A stretch of DNA of 64,000 bases from Costus lasius. Its lineage: Eukaryota; Streptophyta; Magnoliopsida; Zingiberales; Costaceae. Location of the stretch: assembly GCA_027563935.2 (NCBI GenBank), contig CM050446.2:33359501-33423500 (forward strand), in the 5' to 3' direction. The notes under the pieces were generated by a model. It saw only the letters and a program-made list of their open reading frames with translations. It searched no databases and had not been told where the DNA came from. Below are positions 23,973-35,551 of this stretch, piece after piece; position 1 is the stretch's first letter; the number at the start of each line of letters is the position of its first letter. Both the position numbers and the translations under genes were made by a program.

Positions 23973-24777
23973 GATACCGCATTTCTGCCCACTCGGTGAT
24001 CGGGGGAAGGGCTTGCTGCGCGTTTTGGCGCTCCACGTTTTCCCAATGTAAACGTGCAGGCCCCTCAAGCAAGGTGCGAACATACCTGACGCTGGAGTGT
24101 TGCGGACACTCACTAAGATCGAAGTATGCATCGACAGACGCGACCCAATCAAGAAACTGCGTGGGGTCAAGACCACCCGTGAAAGGTGCAAGGGTATTTC
24201 GAATGAAGCGGCGGACATCGTCATCTGCCCGGGGACGTTCAACACGGGCTTGGGCTGGGGTTCGAGGTGCAGCCCAAGCATGGCTAAAGCGACCATTGGG
24301 CTGAGGACCTTGAGCGGCCCAAACATCATCGTCATCAAGTGGGTCGTCACCATGACTCGGATCCCTATGGGCCTCGTAAGGCCGTGTGCGACCCCATTCC
24401 TCCTTGTGGACACGCCGCCGGGTGGGCGCGGCCAATGGAGGTAACTCTCTAGTGGGGGTGGGGTTTGCGGACGCTGGAGGGTTAACCGAGTTCGGGAGTC
24501 CGTACTCTGTGGACCCGGGTTGACCAATAAGGTGTTGGATCCCAACCAAAATCTGCTAGACCATGGTGTTCGTGCTCGCTTGATGGGCGTCAACGCGTGC
24601 AGATAGCGCCTCAAGCTTCGCATCAATTCGCGCCTCAAGCGCAGCCATAGACTCTAAGCGGGTGTTAGCCCCTTCCGAAGGCTGGACCGACTCTTGAGCT
24701 TCAGGAATGGTTTCCGGGTACTGGGACGACATGATTTGTGACCACGTAGTCACCATGCACAAACAAGGGAGACGCAA
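23973..24777 (-). pseudogene. Reina-like gag, N-terminal part
   Basis: Gag starts probably at MSSQYPETIPE (about 24732), though an in-frame ATG lies at 24777. It contains an Ala-rich segment (MAALEARIDAKLEALSARVD) likely to be helical. A TAG follows at 24556-24558. The frame then continues with a Pro- and Arg-rich section. The capsid-like block is RRFIRNTLAPFTGGLDPTQF and WVASVDAYFDL, then GPARLHWEN. It is cut by hAT-B within RYRLRERYIPP, the remainder lying at 20226 and below. Its distance from the primer-binding site (about 90-140 bp) is normal for gypsy elements. Confidence 0.85.
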
Positions 24778-24865
24778 CTAAAGCGAAATGCTGAAAACCA
24801 AAAAGTGTAGACATATGCAATGCGATGGAGTGAGATCGTGCGAACGATAAGAATCGAACGCGCAA

Positions 24866-24881
24866 CCTCCCTCTGATACCA
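24866..24881 (-). promoter_or_regulatory. Primer-binding site for initiator tRNA-Met
   Basis: The minus strand reads TGGTATCAGAGGGAGG, starting 4 bases (ATTC) after the 5' LTR edge at 24886. TGGTATCAGAG pairs with the 3' end of initiator tRNA-Met. Confidence 0.93.
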
Positions 24882-24885
24882 GAAT

Positions 24886-26774
24886 TGATGTAACGACTAA
24901 TAGGTGGGATGGTCCTTAATACCGTACTCTAGGATTTTACACAATGCACACGAAAACGGGAGAGAGTCGTGAGACAAGAGAAGAGAAAGCGCGTCCGAAA
25001 GTGCAGGGAAACCGATAGTAGCACAAAGACACGGCGTAGAATTCGATCGGAGCAACACGAATGCGAATAAAAAGGGAACGGCACCCAACTACTGAGTATA
25101 ATGTACTAACCTCGTAGCAATTTTTCTTTTTAAGCTCACTTAGCACGTTTTAAGCTCAGCCATGCGTCAGGGATTGCGGTTGCGCAAGACTCAGCTCGCG
25201 CACCTATGGAGCTGAAATCACACCGAAAGACAAGAGATCCGACCACACCTCTGATGGTGAATGGCCGGGGGTGAAGAAGCGAGGAAACCACAGCAAGTAA
25301 GCACAACGAAAAGTGAACAAAAACAGGCGAACCTGACCCACTAGAAGGGTGGGATTTACTGCTTGCCAAGTAGGAAATGAAGAACAACTTGGAATCGAGG
25401 AAACGTCCTCGACCCGAACACTTCGAAGGCAAGGCACCGGCTCGACTTCCACGCGCTGGAGGCTCTCAGCTCACCAGGAGGTCTCTACACTCTCAGAGAA
25501 CTACTTCACACACCAGCCCAAGCTCCTCCTTTATAGAGTAAGAGGGGTGGGAACAAACAAAACACACCAAAGACAACTCACTTTAACAACCTAACAACCC
25601 TTGCAGGCCACTAAGGTGGTCAAGCTGCAACTACAAGACAAAAATTAACAAACTACTACCTAATATTCCTCGAAGCTGGTAGCACGATCCTGCGTCCTCA
25701 TATGGGGGTGGTTCAGACACGCTCGGAGCACATCACAACAAAGCAGCATAATTTGGATGTTATAGGCTGAGTTACCACTGTTGCGACCCGGTCTTGGGCT
25801 GTGTTGCTGATGAGATTGAGCGGCCCATTTGGGGCTGGGTCCTCAGGGGGCCGGCTTGTAGTGCCCTTGGGTTGAATCACTTCGGTGGGGATGGAGAGGG
25901 GGCTGATGACGCTCGTGAAACGGTCCAAAGGCTTTCTTTGGTGTTAGGATCGCCGGATTATCACCTTGTTGGGCTCCGTTGTATCATCATGAGGTGGAGC
26001 AACATAGTAGGGGGGTGATGTACGTCAAAATGGGGTCATCGGGGCTTCATCAGGTCTTCACAGGAGAACACGGCCTGCCCGTGTTGGTGAACACGAGCGT
26101 GTTCGGCAGTTCCAGGATCCATCGCGGAGAATACGGGTGGCGGCACGGGTGTGCCGCGGGCCATGTCGGCGCTCGCGTCTCAGCTGGACCGTGTCACGGC
26201 CGTGTTTGTCGTCACGGCCTGGCCGTGCTGAGGAATTAAGGCGGAGCTGTAATCTGATTCACAGGGCGTAATTCCGGGTCGAAAATCCACATAATGTTGA
26301 TCCCAAATTACGGTGGGGCCGTAATGAATATTACGGGCCGTAATTTGGTGCTGAGAATCTGCAGTGTTTTTCGGCGACCTGAGCACGGCCTGGTCGTGTT
26401 CCTTGTCACGGCCGTGATCGTTGAGGTCGCATCCCGCTCGTCATGGGCGTGTCGAGGGCCATGCTTGCGTTTGCGTCCTTCCCCGACCGTGTCACGGCCG
26501 TGCTTTCCATCACGGCCTAGCCGTGTCTGGGTCAGCTGGATATTGCGGCGTTGAACACGGCAGAGGGAACGGGCGTGTTGGTGGTCTACGGGCTCGTCAG
26601 GGCCGTGTCCACCGTCACGGCCTAGTCGTGTCGGAGTCTAGGAAGCTCTGGTCGGGTTGAAAATTCCTCAAGTCCTGGGGAGTCTCTCCAAGTGCCTTCT
26701 TATGGGTTTGGGTTGCCCTCATGGTACTCATGGGTCCGTCTTCTTGTCCATCAGTGTGGGTTTCTCCTACATCA
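24886..26774 (-). repeat. 5' LTR of the Reina-like element
   Basis: A 1889-bp repeat of 6159-8005. The TATA-like CTCTATAAAGG lies on the minus strand at about 25529-25539. The palindrome-rich part is 26050-26660. It includes modules missing from the 3' LTR, for example one around 26064-26094 and one around 26596-26634. Otherwise the two LTRs align end to end. Confidence 0.93.
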
Positions 26775-27500
26775 CCCATACTTCTTACCTTGTTTTCACT
26801 TTTTTTTCTTTTTTATCTTGAAGTTGCTAGTGTAGATTGTGGCTACGTTTGGGGCTGCTGGCCGTCCGCTTTTGTGGGTGCGGCCAGCTGATTCTAATCA
26901 AATTTGGATGTTTGGGGCGGCTGGCTGTTGGACGCACCAGCATTTATCTACTGGCCGAAAAAAGCAGGCGATTGGATGATTCTCGAGGAATCAGCTCGTG
27001 CCCATGATGTTCTCTCTCCTCCTTGCGAAGTGATTCCCCATGACTCTCCTCTCTCTCCTCTTCCGAAAAGCTTCGGCTTTCGGACGCATCTCTCCTCTTC
27101 CGAAAAACCCAGCATTTGCACGCTCATCTGTCTCCTCATCAACTTCTTGCCGGCTCCACGCTTCCCCGGAAGTACTCCCGCCGACCTACAGATCCAGCTC
27201 CGCCGACCCTACTCCAACCTCCACATCTACGCGTCTGCCAGCTCTTCACTGCCTTCCAGCTCCAGGTAAGCTCCAGCCTCCGCCTCCTCCAGCCTTCGCC
27301 TCCTCCAACTCACTACCAGCAGCTGAGTCCCTGCTCCCTCCTCCAGCCAACGCAGCCGAGTCCTCCAGCCTCCGCCTTGCAGCCTCTGCGTCCTCCAGCC
27401 GACGCAGCTCAGCTCAAGCTCCTCCTCCAACCAGGGCAGCTCCAGCCAAGTCCCCTACTCCCTGCTCCAGCCAAGTCCCTGCTCCAGCTGAGTCCCTGCA

Positions 27501-30500
27501 TGTAACGTTACAAAATTTTAATAAGTGAAATAATGGATGGGACAGGACATAGCTGTCCCATCCCATCCCACTCTCCCTTGCTTCCCATCCCACTCCTCTC
27601 TTCTCCCCTATCTCCCCCTTCCTCCTAATCTTCGCCACCGTCGAACCCACCTGTCCTCTTCCTCCTCATGCATCTTCCCTTCTCAGCCTCCCTTCCACCA
27701 AACTCCGGCCGCTGCTCCGGCGGCCAGATCCGACGAAAGCTCCCCTCCTCTTCCACGTGAACGCAGGCGACGAGAAGTGCTAGAAGCCCTTGATCCGGTG
27801 CAACCTCCGCCTCTGACGGCTCCGGCGGGTTCCTTCGTCTCTGGCGAGCGTTTCCGCCACCTTCTAGTGCATTTTCGGGCATTGTCTCCTCCAACTCCGG
27901 CGACATTTGCGAACGACGCCGCCGGCGGTTTTCCCTCGATTTCCGGCGATCCAAGCATCCATTCGCAGAACCGGTTGTACGATCAAAACCCTCTCGTCAT
28001 TGGCTTCCTTTAGGCTACCGGAAAGCTCCGCCCTGCCACCGTATTTACTGTTCCGGCGATCGCCGCCGGCGAGCTTTTTCGGCAAAGTTCCGGCGAACTC
28101 TGATGACCGCGACTGCTACTTCAGGCGCGCGCGTGGGGTTATTCTGGACGTATATAACTAGTTGGATCTTGCTCAGACCTACAGGAACCAGGTAGGGTTC
28201 TAACCTCCTTCTACTGTTCGGTGCCAAACTGCATGCGTAGATAGCGGCACCACCTTCTTGTTGTCTATATCTGATTATTACCTTCGTATACCCTTTGAGA
28301 TCTATATCCTGCCATTGTGTCACATGGATGCTTGCATGTTGTTTGATTTTATGTTTCGGTGTATGATATTGTTGTTGGTAGATTTATATGTAGTACATAT
28401 ATATTTTGGCTGTCTCTACAGCCAGCTTGTGTTGATGTTGGGATAGACGGATAGGTCTGACTGGGATAGTCCACCTTCCGAGATCCTTGTTATTTTGGCC
28501 ATTGGTAGTAGTCATGGATGCAGTCTGTGTGAGCCCATGGACTACAGGCCTCCGGATGGGTCACAGTCGGATGTCGTGGGATTCGACATTCCGGGGTGAT
28601 CTGGGTGTAGGACGCTACTCCGTCGGACTGTCGACGGACAGTCGTTTCTACCGTTAGCTGGCGGTAGGAACCACTCTTTGAGTTCGCGTCCTACGGGACA
28701 TTTGGCACAGCTGGATTTCCACTTGTTGGGAAACCCCGGGGACATTTTACAATTTTCAGAGTTGTAGACATACATTTTACGCAGTGGAAGAATGTGCCCG
28801 AAACAGGCCGGTCCCAAAAACCCAGTGAAGATCGCAAGCAAGGGAGTCGACACGATGAGTTAGTAAGTACCTTAGGAGCAATATGGAGCGATGCCGATGT
28901 AGGCGTCCAAGTGTGCGCCCTCTGCAGTCTCGCACACATGGATCTCTTGAGTTCTCTTCTTCCACGCCCGGTGCTAGCCTCGGGAAGAAGATCCAAGCCT
29001 TAGGAAGATGTTTTACTTCTCTTGCGCCACCTAGAGAAATAGATGCGCCAAGTGAAGAGGGAAAACTACCCAAGCCGCCAAGCCCTAGATCTTTTTGCTC
29101 CAAGAGGAAAGGAGGAAGAGGCTTGCGGTTATGAAAGATGCGCCCTTGCTTCAAGCACTCGCCCCTCTCCTTGTGTTCACGCCTTCAAGGATTGATTACC
29201 TGTAAGAGGGGGCGACTAGGGTCACATTTATAGGGCAAGAGGCGGTTAGGGTAATGGCTAGGATCATGACAAGTGTAGGGCTAGGATGAGGAGGTTTGAG
29301 ACAAGGAAAGTCTCCAAGAAATTTCCATAATTCTCATTCAACCTTTCCTTTTGTTCCCACGCCTTTCCTTGTGCGCCAAGGCCTTGCCTTGCACCTCAAG
29401 CAATGCCATAAAGGCATTCATTCCATCCTAGCAAGAGAGGGGAGGCGCCCTTTACTTCCATAATGAAGCAAAGGCGCCAACATGACCCCATTATGCCCCT
29501 AGGCGCCTAATGGTTCATGTTTCTCCCCATTATACCCTTTTAGCCTCTCATCTCTTCATGAGAACTTGTCATTGGGCCTCATTGGATAATGAGCTAGCCC
29601 AAACTTCATTACATGGGTTGATTAAGCACTTGGATCCAATCCAATGCAACCCTAATCCAAATGTGACCAACCATGGTCAAATACGGGTCAACCTGCCAAA
29701 AATGAAGTTTGGCTCCAATAACATTCTTCCATCTCATCAGGCCCATTGGCGCTGATGAAATCTCCCAATTAGATCCGAGTTATCCAATAACTCGATCATA
29801 AGGCTTCCCGATCAATACGAGAACTCAAGTATCAAGGTGTGCGACCCTGTAGGTTCCTCTGACACTGGCAGTGCTGACCAGAGGTCATCACAAGCAGTGA
29901 GTGGCACCTAGCAGTGCATCGCTGCTACCCAGGTCGTTGGAATGGATATCGACATCGACATCCCCATCATCGCAACTAGGTACAGATGCATTACAGTCTC
30001 TTTGCCGTACTGATATCCGATTGGACAAGTGTGTCACCACTTGTTTTCATCCAATCACATGGCTATGACTAAAACAGGTTCTCACCTGGGTATGGCCATA
30101 CACTCTCAGTCATAGAACCATAAAGGAGCTCCATGGATATCATACTTCCTTAGAGAAGGGGCAAATCCTATGTCTGTCCATTGATCTTCTCATATGGGTC
30201 GTGACATGCTCAATAACAACCGTTATGACCTCCCAGCTACGGCAAGGTGTTAGGTTGTATCAAAGCAAGTCCCTAACCATATAGAATGATCAATGACCTC
30301 AAGTCAAGGGATCAATGCATCTCCTGTCACTTATGAGGATAACTCATGACACCAAGTCATAGCCTCATAGCGGGTCTATCCAGTATATCCTCCAATGATA
30401 TACCCATGTGTCTGCATTAGCACCACGTGCCTAACCAGCCCACATACCAGTCTCTCAAGTACCAGAGCTGTCCCATATCCACTCAGGTACATCGACTGGG

Positions 30501-31194
30501 GACAATTATTTGAGCACAGATCCAATCTGTCTCCAGGGACATTATCATGTAAGTACACAATCGCAGGTGTAGTCAAACAATGATAACGACAATGCCAGAA
30601 TGATATATAAATATCAATGTCAAGTAGTACATAAGTTGACCAAAACTAGGTCCTAGGGCATATACACTAACACCACTTGCATGCTGTACTTTCTGTATTT
30701 ACTTAGTCAGGTTATATTTACTTATAGTGCACTTCTGTTTACTAATTATTGTTGGATTCTCCTTACTCTTATATGCACCATCTACTTATTAAATCCTACT
30801 TAGCCTCCCGGCTAACTCCCCTTGCCTTGCCTCCAGGTTCAGGCTCGGCTCCCTCTAGTGCACAGTAGATAGATAGGTAGTTTATCTTCCCTATCATGTG
30901 TTGTATTTTTCTTATGTGTCGCACGTGTTATTTGTTATTGTCGTATTTCGAGGATTATATCTGATGAGATTGTATTTATCTGGTCATAGACCAGTGTGGA
31001 TTTGTGGGCCAGGACTGTTTGGTCCTGTGTGTATTGTTGACTTTGACCGCTGCGTCGGTCTGATGTGTATTTTTATCTATGTGGATTTTGTCGTTTATGT
31101 TATTTGTCGTATTGTGTGGTATGCTGGATCTGTATGGCCTTGCAGTTCCATTGTTTGCCGCGTCCTGAGGCTGGGAGAGTCTTGGGGTGTGACA
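27501..31194 (+). repeat. 5' LTR of the Tekay-like element, split by a solo LTR
   Basis: The LTR sequence 27501-28723 and 30678-31194 together match 35552-37290, interrupted by the unit at 28724-30672 with a CCACT duplication. A TATA-like GTATATAACTAG near 28149 is followed by the probable transcript leader. Confidence 0.93.
28724..30672 (-). mobile_element. Solo LTR (copy 2), TG..CA with TSD CCACT
   Basis: A 1949-bp unit with ends TGTTGGG and CTAACA on the plus strand, flanked by CCACT at 28719-28723 and 30673-30677. Read on the minus strand it starts TGTTAGTGTATATGCCC and shares ordered blocks with the solo LTR at 2284-3974. It has no interior, so it is a solo LTR. It entered after the Tekay-like element, since the 3' LTR lacks it. 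Confidence 0.88.
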
Positions 31195-31199
31195 AATTT

Positions 31200-31211
31200 T
31201 GGTATCAGAGC
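31200..31211 (+). promoter_or_regulatory. Primer-binding site for initiator tRNA-Met
   Basis: TGGTATCAGAGC begins 5 bases after the 5' LTR edge and perfectly matches the complement of the tRNA-Met 3' end. Confidence 0.93.
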
Positions 31212-31347
31212 TTAGGTTCAGGATCTTACATGGGACATAAGGATTTAGGATCAAACCTTAGGATTTAAGATCCGCATTAGTGTTAATCGTATTTGATCAT
31301 ACTAATCTATGATTTTAATTAACGTGACCCTTGCCATTGTTGGTGCG

Positions 31348-31647
31348 TTACAGGAAATGACACCCAGGAAAAGCTCTCGTTTCGGTTGGATGGCTGGATT
31401 AGCCTGTGGGGCATTGAGTGCACCACTCAGTTTGATGTGGAGGGATTCTAGTTCTGGAAATGAACGAAGGGAAGAACCATCGGTAGCCGCTCTGCGTGTT
31501 CCTTATGATGACAATGTTAACAAAGTGGGAAGTAGACACCATGCACCAGAACCTCCGGTCCAAGAACCTCCACGGCGTAGAGCGCGTGAAACTCCCTCGA
31601 CTGCAGCGTTGGAGTTAGCGTCCTGCTTTACTGTCATGTGGTTTTAA
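31348..31647 (+). pseudogene. Tekay-like gag, N-terminal fragment
   Basis: A short frame from the ATG at 31354 (MTPRKSSRFGWM) lies about 145 bp after the primer-binding site, where gag starts in this group. It has a Pro/Arg-rich part (PPVQEPPRRRARETP) but lacks the capsid and zinc-knuckle blocks. The stop at 31645-31647 and the pararetrovirus-like sequence downstream end it. Assignment rests mainly on position. Confidence 0.5.
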
Positions 31648-31759
31648 GGTTGGCGTGTCCAGTAAGTTTGATTTGTCGCATCTCGAGGGTGGATTCTCTA
31701 GGCCTGGCCCGCCTGGGTATCCTCTCTGGGTCGTGACGATCTACGTGTTGGACGTGTGA

Positions 31760-33430
31760 ACGTATAAATTCCTATCGAATGAAAGTTCCTATAAGAACAA
31801 TGATATAATTAAGGAAAGGTGTAATCGATTGAACCCCCTTAGATGAGAAACAATCTCATTAGATATCATCTTAATGGGTCTCCTTAGAGCTTGTAGTTTT
31901 TGCAAGAGAACACACTACTATTTTCTTATGATTCACATAATTTTAGCATCAATATTTTGGACATTAAGTTATAAACAAATTTGGGAAGCAAACAGTTACT
32001 TAAAAAAGTTAAGTAAGATTCCATAAAGGGAATTCGTTATAGAATGTTGGATTTGTTACCTTGCAATTAATTTGTGGACAAACTAGGGCACAATAAACCA
32101 ATTGTCACTGTTGGCTTTGGTGGGGCCCATAACTCATAGGCCAACAAGACTAGGCGAGTTAGTACAACTAGCTATGTTGACAACTGCGTATTTCCGAGTA
32201 ATGGATCTGCAAGGCATAGTGTTTGGAAGTGATTGATAAACTTTATTGACTTCGTTATAGGGATGGGCATTCACATCAACTTTGAGCACATCACCGGAAG
32301 GGAAAATACTATGGCTGACGCCCTGTCAAGATTGGCATCCTATGTGATTTGTTCGCCATAAAATGAATACCTTGCTGAGACACAACTCATTGATGAGGCT
32401 ATAAAAGAGACCAGATAGCCAACCCTTTCCATAACTTGCAGCAAATTGGTGAAATCATCCTTGGGACGATGACTCCACCAATCAGGGTCATGTCTACCTT
32501 ACTTCAGGGAGAATGCTCAAGGGCTGAGGAACAAAGACAGGAGGAAGAGCATGAAAAGTTCAAAGCAAAGATCATACTCTCCCCGACATTCAGAGAGAAA
32601 TTCCTCAACTCACTACCAGAAGTGATTAGTATGGATATCAGGTTCTTCGCACATCAAAGGACTTTTCAAAAGATGGTCTCCCTCCAAGAGCAAATGATGG
32701 CGTTCACTCCAAAACGGGGAATACACATATTCCAGGAAAAGGGTAAAAGTCTTTTAACCGCTTAGATTTTATATTATAAACTTAATCCTCGGTACTATCA
32801 TTTATGGAACTATGGTATGATTCGAGAATGGTCTCTGCTGAGAAACTGCCCAGCCTTTATCCCAGACTTCTTCCCGAAGAAGTTGAAAGAAGCTTGCAGA
32901 ACTCACCCTGAGATAGAAATGGTAGTACACAACCAGATGCCACGTGTTAGTAAATGGACGTCCCGATTTGAACCAAGAAAACATGTCTGCATTATCTACA
33001 CTGAGACGATCGTCGCGCATGATTTGGTAGAGCCAAAACGGCACTCCCTTGATATATACAACGAAGCACACTACCTGGAACATATATCTTTAAGGCCGGA
33101 ATACTACAATATAGATCCTAACGAGAACTATTACTACAAATTTAGTGAAACACCAAACATGGTTATATGGAAACAAGCCATCTCGTCCTCATCTGATGAG
33201 GAGATTAGTGATTTTTCCATATTACCCGAAACAGAAGGCTTCAGTGATGAAGAAAATCTGGGAGAGTAGGGTTACAAAACCTAGGGTGAGCCCCAGTTGT
33301 GCCATGATAAGGGAATCAATTACTTTGTGTATTAGTCAGTTTTACTGCATGTCATGTATCTTACCTATTAAAGATGTTTCTACTATACATCCAGCGGTGG
33401 GGATGTCTTTTCTTGCATCTATGTAAGCGC
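31760..33430 (+). pseudogene. Endogenous pararetrovirus (caulimovirid-like) fragment
   Basis: Between the gypsy gag fragment and RNase H lies sequence foreign to gypsy elements. Around 32270-32340 a frame ends with an RNase H-type tail (FEHITGRE.. then ADALSRL); FEHI at this place is more typical of caulimovirid than gypsy RNase H. It is followed, through a stop and frame change, by a frame to 32765. A separate 150-codon frame (32817-33269) is basic and aromatic at first and ends in a Ser/Asp/Glu-rich tail. An intergenic-like stretch with TATGTAAG-type sequence follows to about 33430. The order fits the 3' end of an integrated plant pararetrovirus, possibly florendovirus-like. Several stops make it non-infectious. 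No virus-specific movement or coat domains are visible. The left boundary is uncertain. Confidence 0.45.
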
Positions 33431-33654
33431 CTTAGTGCGAGGCTACGAGACAAGTCGAGCGCCAACTAGTCTAATTCTCATAAGGGTGGTAAAATGTAAC
33501 TCTCTTAGCGACGTTATTGGATAGATACGTGTAGTAGTTAAAGACCAGCGTGATGCTAATTCTTGTAGAACATGCTTGACAAAGGAGATCAATAAGGCTC
33601 TTTTAAGATAATTCTTGCGAAGCATTAAATTAATTACCATAGCAATAGTAGAAA

Positions 33655-35459
33655 GTTAGCAATGGATGTCATTAAACGAGAAGTGTTTACCCAAGATGAA
33701 GAATGTGTGACATTCGAAATCTTCGCGGATCACCAAAGCCTGAAGTACTTGTTTTCTCAGACGGAATTAAATATAAGGCAACGAAGATGGGTGAAATTTC
33801 ATAAAGACTATGACAGTACAATTAATTACCACCCGGGTAAGGCCAATGTTGTCGCAAACGCCCTAAGTAGGGAGACTGCAGGGGCGTTAGCTCACTTACT
33901 AGTAACCCCAACTGAATTAACACAACAGATGACAGATTTATGTGTTGAGAGTGTGTGCCCCACTGAGCACGGATGTTTAGCCGTAATGATGGCACAGTCC
34001 CCTATGGTGCAGAAGATCATTGAGGCTCAACCAAATGATTGGTATTTGCAGTCTATCATCACAAAGGGCAAGAGAGAAGAATTTACCCAAGATGATCAAG
34101 GAATAATAAGGTGCTGGAATAGGTTATGTGTACCCGAGGTAGTTAAGGAAGAATTACTGGCAGAAGCACACAAGTCGAGATTTGCGGTACATCCTGGTGC
34201 CACGAAAATGTATAATGACCTTCGAAAGTCTTATTAGTGGGAAGGCATGAAAAGAGATGCGGCAGAGTATGTCGGGCGATGTTTAGTATGCCAATAAGTG
34301 AAAAAAATTGAACACAAGGAACCTTCTGGTCTTTTATAGAGTATTCCGATTCCTGAGTGGAAGTGAGAACGCATTACCATGGACTTTGAGACGGATTTTC
34401 CAAGGTCGCGTACAAGCCATGACTCGGTTTGGGTGATAGTTGACCGATTGACGAAGTATGCACACTTCTTGCCTGTGAAGAAAGTGTTTTCTGTGGATAA
34501 ACTGGCTGTTCTGTATTGCCAAGAAATCATACAGTTGCATGGGGTCCCTTCCAGCATTATCTCTGACAGGGATTCAAAATTCACCTCTCGGTTTTGGGGA
34601 AGTCTGCAGAAGTCGCTTGACACTCAATTACATTTCAGCACTGCCTTTCATCCCCAGACGGATGGTCAGTCCGAAAGGACCATCCAGACCCTAGAAGATA
34701 TGCTTCGGGCTTGTGCCCTAGATTTCAGGATTAACTGGGAAGTTCACTTGCATTTAGCTGAATTCGCCTATAATAACAGCTATCACTCGGCAATCCAGAT
34801 GGCGCCACTCGAGGCATTATACGGTAGACGGTGCAGCTCGCCAGTCCTATGGGACCAAGTTGGTGAAAGCCGTATGTTTGGGCCAGACATGTTAGAGTTT
34901 GAGGCCGAAAGGGTTCAGCTGATCTGGAAGAGACTCTTGACTGCCCAGAGTCGGCAGAAGAGTTACGCCGATAGGAGGCGACGTGAACTCGAGTTTGAAG
35001 TTGGCGACCATGTGTTTCTCAAGGTTACGCCAGTAAAAAGGAAGAGCTCGGTTTGGTTACTCAGGTAAATTGGCTCAATGGTTTATGGGTCCCTTCGAAA
35101 TCTTGGAGCGCATTGGAGCCGTTGCATATCGGCTAGCCCTACCTCCAAACTTGTCGCAAGTACATAACGTATTCCACGTGTCTGTGCTGCGAAAGTATAT
35201 GCGAGATCCATCGCACATCTTGCAAGATCAGTTCCTAGCTATCACGCCTGACGCCGCGTACCAAGAGTCGCCTGTCGAGATCTTAGACCGCAAAGAGCAT
35301 CAACTTCGCAATAAAGTGATACAACTCATTAAGGTCCGTTGGAACAATCATTCTGAAAGTGAAGCCACGTGGGAACGCGAGGACGAAGCCTTGCGTCGTT
35401 GGCCGCACCTGTTTTCTGAGCGACCCGAATGCTATGAATTCATGTACGGCATGTATTGA
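33655..35459 (+). pseudogene. Tekay-like pol: RNase H end, integrase, chromodomain-like tail
   Basis: RNase H ends with FADHQSLKYLFSQ, RQRRW and YHPGKANVVANALSR (33725-33870). The integrase zinc-binding region is at about 34130-34300. A stop at 34234-34236, where relatives have Trp (RKSYWW), and further breaks interrupt the frame before 34379. The catalytic core then reads VIVDRLTKYAHFLPV, SIISDRDSKFTSRFWGSL and STAFHPQTDGQSERTIQTLEDML, showing D,D,E. It continues to a stop near 35066 and resumes in another frame at 35070 with GPFEILERIGAVAYRLALP and VFHVSVLRKY. A chromodomain-like segment follows (VRWNNHSESEATWEREDE, near 35330-35390), typical of the Tekay/Del lineage, where it targets integration to heterochromatin. 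Confidence 0.9.
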
Positions 35460-35551
35460 GTGAGTGTATTTAATGCAAATATTACCTTGTTAATGATAAC
35501 CTATCTCTATCTTTTGAATTTGAGGACCAAATTCTTATAAGTTGTGAGTAT

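Larger units (their letters stand above)
6159..26774 (-). mobile_element. Reina-like Ty3/gypsy retrotransposon with two nested insertions
   Basis: A complete LTR element on the minus strand. Its 5' LTR is at 24886-26774 and its 3' LTR at 6159-8005. Both ends are TGATGTA..CATCA on the plus strand, flanked by a perfect TSD CCCAT at 6154-6158 and 26775-26779. The primer-binding site is complementary to initiator tRNA-Met. The gene order is gag, zinc knuckle, protease, RT, RNase H, integrase. The protease motif IDGGSSLNVVS and the phrase RPWLYDRDVVH fit chromoviruses of the Reina group. It is interrupted by a Tat-like LTR element (9596-17859) and hAT-B (20235-23964). Without these it would be about 8.6 kb. 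It carries stop codons and a homopolymer frame change, so it is inactive. Confidence 0.93.

Noticed and set aside
27040..27528. 162-codon Pro/Ser/Ala-rich frame
   Set aside because: Composed of CCTGCTCC-type low-complexity repeats open in several frames, and it crosses the Tekay insertion edge at 27501.
27537..28323. Long proline/serine-rich frames, repeated at 35588-36278
   Set aside because: They are duplicated because they lie in the two Tekay LTRs. CT-rich leader sequence opens several frames at once.
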